The position numbers and the translations under genes are program-made. From positions 1 to 12,772 of the forward strand of contig JAUPLJ010000010.1 of assembly GCA_030837425.1 (NCBI GenBank): a stretch of DNA of 12,772 bases. Reading direction: 5' to 3'. Below are positions 1-3,910 of this stretch, in pieces. Origin of the DNA: Patescibacteria group bacterium. GTDB lineage: Bacteria > Patescibacteriota > Minisyncoccia > Phycocordibacterales > UBA5272. Within the stretch, counting starts at the first letter, position 1, and each line of letters begins with the position of its first letter. Below the pieces are notes generated by a model, which did not search any database, was not told where the DNA came from, and saw nothing but the letters and a program-made list of their open reading frames with translations.

Positions 1-547
1 TAGATTTATTATATTCATCAGAAATGATACTGTAAATAAAGCTGTCATATACTACTCCATTCGAAATAACGTCCTTTCGAAGTGTTCCTTCCAATATGAA
101 TCCACATTTAACTGCGACCGCGCCACTAGCCTTATTTAAAGTAGCACATAATATTTGAATCCTGTTTAAACCTAATTCTTCAAATCCATATTTAACTAAA
201 GCGTTTACACATTTAGAGACAATTCCTTTACCTTCATAATCCTCATCTATCCAATATCCGATTTCTGCCATTTTATTATCTTTTTTTATAGTATGGAATC
301 CAGCGCTACCAATCATTTTTCCATCATAAAAAATTGCTAAATCTAATTTCTTTCCTTCAGCAAATCCTTCCTCGCAAGCAATTATAAATTTTTCTGAATC
401 TTCTATACTAAAATCATCTTTCGCCCAACTTAAAAAAGTTTTTAAATGATTAATATTTTTTTTCGTAACAGCAAAAGACTCTTCAAGATCTTCTAATGAT
501 CTCAATCTCATTTCAATATTTTCATCAACTTTTAAAATAAATTTCAT
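1..547 (-). CDS. RimJ/RimL-type GNAT N-acetyltransferase, 3' end cut by window edge
   Basis: The frame reads 182 codons from ATG at 547 down to position 2 with no stop, so the gene continues past the left edge; 182 residues is already about the usual family length, so little is missing. Seen: a GNAT core with the acetyl-CoA pyrophosphate loop D-Y-E-G-K-G-I (residues 103-109), the motif L-N-K-A-S (137-141) and C-G-F-I-L-E-G (148-154), arranged as in RimL and YdaF-like ribosomal-protein acetyltransferases. Family knowledge: these transfer acetyl groups from acetyl-CoA to N-terminal amines of ribosomal proteins or to small amines or antibiotics; the substrate cannot be told here. The ATG lies 10 nt after a TATAAT box (563-558 on the minus strand), which supports this start and a very short leader. 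No Shine-Dalgarno is present. The upstream gene is shut off by the terminator at 588-615. Confidence 0.88.
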   Translation of the reverse strand, partial: MKFILKVDENIEMRLRSLEDLEESFAVTKKNINHLKTFLSWAKDDFSIEDSEKFIIACEEGFAEGKKLDLAIFYDGKMIGSAGFHTIKKDNKMAEIGYWIDEDYEGKGIVSKCVNALVKYGFEELGLNRIQILCATLNKASGAVAVKCGFILEGTLRKDVISNGVVYDSFIYSIISDEYNKS

Positions 548-557
548 ATTTTTTATA

Positions 558-563
558 ATTATA
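558..563 (-). promoter_or_regulatory. -10 box of the acetyltransferase gene
   Basis: TATAAT read on the minus strand, ending 10 nt before the ATG at 547, which implies a leader of only a few bases. No good -35 is seen. The region is very AT-rich, so a chance match is possible. Confidence 0.4.
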
Positions 564-587
564 TTTTTAGTATATCAAATTAATAAA

Positions 588-615
588 ATAAAAAAAGCGG
601 ATTTTATTCCGCTTT
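588..615 (-). terminator. Rho-independent terminator of the 129-aa gene
   Basis: Read on the minus strand: stem AAAGCGG, loop of 8, CCGCTTT, then TTTATTTTATTA. The 7-bp stem with a T-rich tail lies about 20 nt after the stop codon of the gene at 637-1026. The plus-strand reading has no T tract, so it acts on the minus strand. Confidence 0.85.
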
Positions 616-636
616 AATTTATCATTTACACCTTTT

Positions 637-1026
637 TCATCTTTTTAAAGTAATAAAAATTTCTTCTCTTTCAGGATCAAATTCGAAAACTTTTCCAAAT
701 CTGTCTAAAACTACTTGTTGAACTTTTCTCTTTCTCATTTCAGATAAAAAATTTTTTAAATTCTCTTCATTGTATCCTTTTTGTTTTTTAGCTTCTTCTT
801 TAAGATCTTTTAAGCTAAAAACTTTGCCGTCAACAATGTAACTTTTACTGTAATTTGTACGGCAATTATTCTGATCATAATTAAAAAAGAAAAAGTTTCT
901 AATATCTTTTCTAATTCTTTTTATCTGATCAAGATTTCTATCTTTTACTTTTCGAAATCTTTTTACAGTCCCTCCTCCAAGAGGTTTAAAAACTCCTGTA
1001 TCAAAACATAAAAATGTACTTTCCAT
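637..1026 (-). CDS. Unrecognised basic 129-aa protein
   Basis: I do not recognise a family. The protein is soluble, rich in Lys, Arg, Phe and Asn, with a Gly-rich turn at residues 17-19 (G-G-G), a run of four Phe (45-48), a basic helix-prone middle (about 52-100) and a C-terminus ending D-P-E-R-E-E-I-F-I-T-L-K-R. There is no signal peptide or membrane segment. It is likely a real gene: it has its own terminator (588-615), a plausible promoter (1072-1100) shared back-to-back with the DNA-repair gene at 1134, and no longer frame on the other strand. The charge would fit nucleic-acid binding, but that is only inference. Start ATG at 1026 gives a leader of about 40 nt without a Shine-Dalgarno. 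Confidence 0.65.
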   Translation of the reverse strand: MESTFLCFDTGVFKPLGGGTVKRFRKVKDRNLDQIKRIRKDIRNFFFFNYDQNNCRTNYSKSYIVDGKVFSLKDLKEEAKKQKGYNEENLKNFLSEMRKRKVQQVVLDRFGKVFEFDPEREEIFITLKR

Positions 1027-1071
1027 GATGAATTATTTATTTGTTTGTTAAGAAATAAAATTACTTACTTT

Positions 1072-1100
1072 ATACTACATAAATAAAATAACTTTGTCAA
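1072..1100 (-). promoter_or_regulatory. Promoter of the 129-aa gene
   Basis: Minus strand: perfect -35 TTGACA (1100-1095), 17-bp spacer, -10 TAGTAT (1077-1072, 4 of 6). The -35 overlaps that of the plus-strand promoter at 1094-1123 within the near-palindrome TTTGTCAAA. Confidence 0.6.
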
Positions 1101-1123
1101 ACTAAATTTTTAAATGCTATAAT
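1094..1123 (+). promoter_or_regulatory. Promoter of the pyrimidine-dimer glycosylase gene
   Basis: -35 TTGTCA (1094-1099), 18-bp spacer, -10 TATAAT (1118-1123) preceded by TGC, giving an extended -10 (TGCTATAAT, 1115-1123). The -10 ends 10 nt before the ATG at 1134, so the mRNA should be nearly leaderless. Confidence 0.72.
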
Positions 1124-1133
1124 CTATAAAATT

Positions 1134-1592
1134 ATGAGAATTTGGTCACTACATCCACAATATTTAGATACAAAAGGACTTGGAGCTTTATGGAGAGAAA
1201 CTCTTCTTGCAAAGCATGTACTAGAAGGAAAAACAAAAGGATATAAAAACCACCCACAGCTAGAAAGATTTAAAAATCATAAGAATCCCCTTCTTGCAAT
1301 AAACTTTTATCTAAATGAAATCTATCTTGAAGCAAAAGAAAGAGAATATAATTTCGACGAATCAAAATTTAAAAAGCTTTCTAAAAAAGAATTAGAGGGT
1401 CTAGAGAAAATATTTGTAAATGATAAACAAGTCGAGTATGAATTTTCTCATTTAATGAATAAATTAAAAGTTCGCGATATAAAAAGACTAAATGAAATAA
1501 TAAAAGAAAAGCAAAATAAAAAATATAAAATAAATCTACACTCTATATTTAAAATCAAAAAAGGAGAAATCGAAACTTGGGAGAAGTTTTAA
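1134..1592 (+). CDS. Pyrimidine-dimer DNA glycosylase / endonuclease V family (Pyr_excise)
   Basis: The N-terminus, M-R-I-W-S-L-H-P-Q-Y-L-D followed by G-L-G-A-L-W-R-E, then K-G-Y-K-N-H-P-Q-L-E-R-F, is characteristic of the bacterial branch of the T4 endonuclease V (DenV) family. The length of 152 aa fits (T4 enzyme 138 aa). Family knowledge: the enzyme cleaves the glycosyl bond of the 5' base of UV-induced pyrimidine dimers through an imine with the N-terminal amine, with a catalytic Glu (E23 in T4), then nicks the backbone. E22 in the W-R-E motif here is the likely counterpart. The C-terminus is lysine-rich and ends E-T-W-E-K-F. The start is fixed by the promoter 10 nt upstream and the conserved beginning. 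The last 4 bases overlap the convergent gene at 1589. Function is by family resemblance. Confidence 0.8.
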   Translation: MRIWSLHPQYLDTKGLGALWRETLLAKHVLEGKTKGYKNHPQLERFKNHKNPLLAINFYLNEIYLEAKEREYNFDESKFKKLSKKELEGLEKIFVNDKQVEYEFSHLMNKLKVRDIKRLNEIIKEKQNKKYKINLHSIFKIKKGEIETWEKF

Positions 1593-2014
1593 TGAGTACT
1601 GAAAATTATCATAAATACAGTGAGTGCAGAAAGTATATGCCAAAGAGTGTGGGATACATTGAATATTGTATTAAATTTATTGTAATAAGCGATTTCTGAA
1701 ATAAGCCAAAAAGTAATACAGAAAAAGGCTAATACAGAAAAAATATTAAAAGAAAATTCATATAGATAGACTATATTAATTATATAAAAAACAAAGCTGA
1801 GAGACGCTATCCAATCACCAACTCTAAAAAAAATATTTTCAGGATGAGAATGATAAAAAAGGCTTGTTATAAAAACTAAAAATAAAAAGGCAAAAGCCAA
1901 TTTGTCTTTATCATACAAGCTAAAGCTAATTAAAATATAAATAAAAGAAGAAAGAAGCGCTGGAGTGTGATATGGAAATTTTGCTTTTAAATTTTCTAAA
2001 ATATTTTCTTTCAT
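1589..2014 (-). CDS. Small multi-pass membrane protein with CREST-superfamily-like motifs
   Basis: 141 aa with about five hydrophobic helices (roughly 18-34, 39-55, 65-86, 88-110, 122-139). Polar residues at the helix ends match the CREST signature (alkaline ceramidase, PAQR, Per1, SID-1, TMEM8; hemolysin III in bacteria): S51-x-x-Y-H55, D67 in R-V-G-D-W-I-A-S, and H122-x-x-x-H126 in S-H-T-L-W-H. Family knowledge: in these proteins the Ser, Asp and three His form a zinc site used for amide or lipid hydrolysis. That this protein is such a hydrolase is inference, and with about five helices rather than seven it would be a reduced version. The ATG lies 6 nt after a TATAAT (2026-2021, minus), suggesting a leaderless mRNA. 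The zinc-family ZIP transporter is immediately upstream (23-bp gap). Confidence 0.65.
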   Translation of the reverse strand: MKENILENLKAKFPYHTPALLSSFIYILISFSLYDKDKLAFAFLFLVFITSLFYHSHPENIFFRVGDWIASLSFVFYIINIVYLYEFSFNIFSVLAFFCITFWLISEIAYYNKFNTIFNVSHTLWHILSALTVFMIIFSTH

Positions 2015-2020
2015 TCAAAT

Positions 2021-2026
2021 ATTATA
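2021..2026 (-). promoter_or_regulatory. -10 box of the CREST-like gene
   Basis: TATAAT on the minus strand ending 6 nt before the ATG at 2014, so transcription would start at or next to the start codon. No clear -35. The gene could also be read as part of the tRNA-Asp/ZIP transcript. Confidence 0.45.
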
Positions 2027-2037
2027 CACTAAAATTT

Positions 2038-2763
2038 TTAAGCAAATCTTGTAACGATAAAAATAAATAATAGACCCGAGATTGTGAGAAGGATAGTCTT
2101 GTATGAAGAATCTTTTTCATGCGCTTCTGGTAATATATCGCTGGCAGAAATATAAAGTAAAAATCCAGCAAAAAATCCTAAATATAAAACTAAGAAACTA
2201 TTTGGAATTACAAAAAATAAAGTAGAAAGTACCCCAAGCACTGGTGCTAATGCATCAAAAAATAAAAATAGTTTTGCTTTTTTATCAGAATTTTTGTTAT
2301 GTAGAAGTAAATTCACAGTGTTCATCCCATCTGTAAAATCATGAGCAATGACTGCCACAGCCACCGCGAGACCCACTGCAGGAGAAACTTGAAATCCAAG
2401 CCCGATCCCAACACCATCTAAAAATGAGTGGCCAATTAGAGCCAGAGCCGAAGCGACACCAACATGGGGATGCTTGTGTTCTTGATATTCCCCTTCATGA
2501 TGATGATGAATCAAAATAGATTTTTCTAAAATATGAAAAAATAAAAATCCTAATACCAAAGATACCATCACAGAAGTATAATTATAATTATTTTCTTTTA
2601 CTAGTTCAAATATTTCTGGAAAAATCTCAAAGAAAACTACACCTAAAATTATCCCGGCGGTAAAAGCCATGATTTTGTGAAGTTTGTCTTGATTTTTAAG
2701 TGAAAAGTAGCCACCAATTAAAGTGGAGATAAAAGTCGCTATTGATAAAATTATTAGTGTCAT
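2038..2763 (-). CDS. ZIP-family divalent metal transporter
   Basis: 241 aa, membrane protein with about eight hydrophobic helices. Seen: helix 2 with F-F-E-I-F-P-E (44-50), a histidine-rich loop (H86-H89, more His to residue 100), the helix-4 motif H-S-F-L-D-G (112-117), helix 5 H-D-F-T-D-G (141-146), and D-I-L-P-E-A-H-E (209-216). The two H-x-x-x-(D/E)-G motifs form the binuclear metal site in ZIP proteins; here both acidic residues are Asp. Role: import of Zn(II), Fe(II) or Mn(II) across the cytoplasmic membrane; the metal cannot be decided. The ATG at 2763 was chosen because a longer in-frame reading to 2808 runs into tRNA-Asp. The gene starts 20 nt after the 3' end of that tRNA, so it is probably cut from a tRNA-mRNA transcript. 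No Shine-Dalgarno. Confidence 0.9.
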   Translation of the reverse strand: MTLIILSIATFISTLIGGYFSLKNQDKLHKIMAFTAGIILGVVFFEIFPEIFELVKENNYNYTSVMVSLVLGFLFFHILEKSILIHHHHEGEYQEHKHPHVGVASALALIGHSFLDGVGIGLGFQVSPAVGLAVAVAVIAHDFTDGMNTVNLLLHNKNSDKKAKLFLFFDALAPVLGVLSTLFFVIPNSFLVLYLGFFAGFLLYISASDILPEAHEKDSSYKTILLTISGLLFIFIVTRFA

Positions 2764-2783
2764 AACAATTAAATTATTTTTTG

Positions 2784-2857
2784 CGCAGTGAATGGGAATC
2801 GAACCCACGACCCCCGCCGTGACAGGGCGGTGCTCTAACCAGCTGAGCTACCACTGC
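2784..2857 (-). tRNA. tRNA-Asp (GTC)
   Basis: Acceptor GCAGTGG pairs with TCACTGC (last pair G-T), D arm with GCTC/GAGC, anticodon loop CTGTCAC on a 5-bp GC-rich stem, T loop TTCGATT. Discriminator G73, as expected for Asp. CCA is not encoded. Drives or heads the ZIP transcript. Confidence 0.97.
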
Positions 2858-2867
2858 AATAGAAAAC

Positions 2868-2896
2868 ATTTTAACATATTTGACTTATGTTTGCAA
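2868..2896 (-). promoter_or_regulatory. Promoter of tRNA-Asp
   Basis: Minus strand: -35 TTGCAA (2896-2891), 17-bp spacer, -10 TAAAAT (2873-2868) with TGT before it (extended -10 TGTTAAAAT). The -10 ends 10 nt before the tRNA. The -35 is palindromic and is the same hexamer used by tRNA-fMet. Confidence 0.65.
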
Positions 2897-2919
2897 AAAT
2901 CATCTATTAGTGTTATTAT
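2891..2919 (+). promoter_or_regulatory. Promoter of the initiator tRNA
   Basis: -35 TTGCAA (2891-2896), 17-bp spacer, -10 TATTAT (2914-2919) preceded by TGT (extended -10). The -10 ends 15 nt before the tRNA. Confidence 0.65.
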
Positions 2920-2934
2920 TTTAAGACAAAACAT

Positions 2935-3005
2935 AGCGGAATGGAGTAAAGGTAACTCGCAAGGCTCATAACCTTGAAACCCAGGTTCGAATCCCGGTTC
3001 CGCAA
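2935..3005 (+). tRNA. Initiator tRNA-fMet (CAT)
   Basis: Aligned to E. coli initiator tRNA, it shares T-G-G-A-G after the acceptor stem, the block GGCTCATAACC around the anticodon and the 3' end CCGCAA. Initiator hallmarks seen: an unpaired 1:72 position (A1 with A72) and a purine-pyrimidine A11:T24 pair in the D stem. Departures: the anticodon stem has A29-T41 instead of the third G-C pair, the T stem has an A-C mismatch (51:63), and the variable loop has 4 bases. CCA is not encoded. The gene lies convergent to the interrupted nuclease at 3012. Confidence 0.9.
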
Positions 3006-3011
3006 CAAAAA

Positions 3012-3788
3012 TTATACCTTAATAATGAGTTTCATTGCCGAATGATCAGAAACTTCATCAGGCATTATTTCAAAAGATTTTACTTCCACATCTTTTGACA
3101 CGAAGGTGTAATCCGCAAACCTACTATCTCTGTCTTTTGGATAATAAGAAGTACGAGTAGAAGTGATATTGTTTTCTCTAATTAAATTTTTAAGACCAAA
3201 TTCTTCAATCATCTTTATACTTTCTGTATCTGGATTCAAATTAAAATCTCGACACAAAACAACTTCTCCATTTAAAGTTTTTATAAAATCAATAATGTTT
3301 TGTGATTGATTTATTCTGTCTTCACTGTCATCTTTACCTTTTCCTGTCCAAAGTCCATGAACATTTAAAATGTTAATAGTTCTATTGTCTATATTTAATT
3401 TTACAAATTCCATATTTCTAGTATGGTCATGTTCATGGTTTTCCTTATTTCCTCCATATATGATTACCTCCCCTTCTTCTAATATTTCTAAATCTTTTTT
3501 TACAAAAATAGATAATCCGAAACAATCTTTATAACAAGGGTAAAAATAACCATTATGATCTTTGAAAATATTTTTTAAATTAGTAAACAATTTTAAATCT
3601 TGATTTATATTTTTTTCTTTATTTTCTTTTGCATATTCATTTTCTTCCAAATCTTCATCTTTTACTTCTATTATTTCTTGAAGACAAAAAATATCAACAT
3701 CTTTATTTGCTTCAAAAAAATCTAAAATACCATCGACTTGCCCTCCCTAAGTATTTAAAGAAATTATTTTTAATTCTTTATGCTCCAT
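3012..3788 (-). pseudogene. Endonuclease/exonuclease/phosphatase family gene broken by an amber codon
   Basis: From ATG at 3788 the frame reads 13 codons ending L-K-I-I-S-L-N-T, then TAG (3749-3747), then G-G-Q-V-D-G and on to TAA at 3012, 258 codons in all. Relatives I remember have Trp at the TAG position (S-L-N-T-W-G-G), so one G-to-A change (TGG to TAG) explains it. After the stop the EEP (DNase I-like) motifs continue: Q37-E38 (metal ligand), N-V-H-G-L-W (H144), D-F-N-L-N-P-D (D181, N183), F-A-D-Y (D226), S-D-H (D248, H249). Position 180 is Arg where Gly usually precedes D-F-N, a possible second sign of decay. Restarting at TTG 3650 would give 212 aa without E38. The family hydrolyses phosphodiesters in nucleic acids or lipids. 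The ATG lies 7 nt after tRNA-CAT. Sequencing error, readthrough or suppression remain possible. Confidence 0.75.
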
Positions 3789-3795
3789 ATTTTTG

Positions 3796-3869
3796 TGTCA
3801 GTAGGTGGGATCGAACCACCGACCTTAGCTTTATGAGTGCTATGCTCTAACCAACTGAGCTATACTGAC
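3796..3869 (-). tRNA. tRNA with CAT anticodon (elongator Met, or Ile2)
   Basis: Perfect 7-bp acceptor GTCAGTA/TACTGAC, A73, D arm GCTC/GAGC, T loop TTCGATC. Anticodon loop CTCATAA on stem TAGCA/AGCTA, whose last pair is an A-A mismatch (31:39). It lacks the initiator marks, so it is elongator Met, or Ile2 if C34 is modified to lysidine; the sequence alone does not decide. CCA is not encoded. Confidence 0.92.
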
Positions 3870-3879
3870 TTGCAAAGAA

Positions 3880-3908
3880 AATATATCATATTTTCTTTAT
3901 AATTTCAA
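3880..3908 (-). promoter_or_regulatory. Promoter of tRNA-CAT
   Basis: Minus strand: -35 TTGAAA (3908-3903, 5 of 6), 17-bp spacer, -10 TATATT (3885-3880) preceded by TGA. It sits in the gap between the clpB stop and the tRNA; the -10 ends 10 nt before the tRNA. Confidence 0.65.
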
Positions 3909-3910
3909 AA

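Noticed and set aside
2764..2808. In-frame upstream extension of the ZIP transporter by 15 codons
   Set aside because: It runs into the 3' half of tRNA-Asp, and the transporter aligns from the ATG at 2763.
3012..3650. Intact shorter nuclease starting at TTG 3650
   Set aside because: It would lack the N-terminal strand and the metal-binding Glu, while the upstream 46 codons clearly encode them in the same frame apart from one TAG.
3629..3850. Plus-strand 73-codon frame
   Set aside because: It is antisense to the nuclease gene and runs across tRNA-CAT; no family features.
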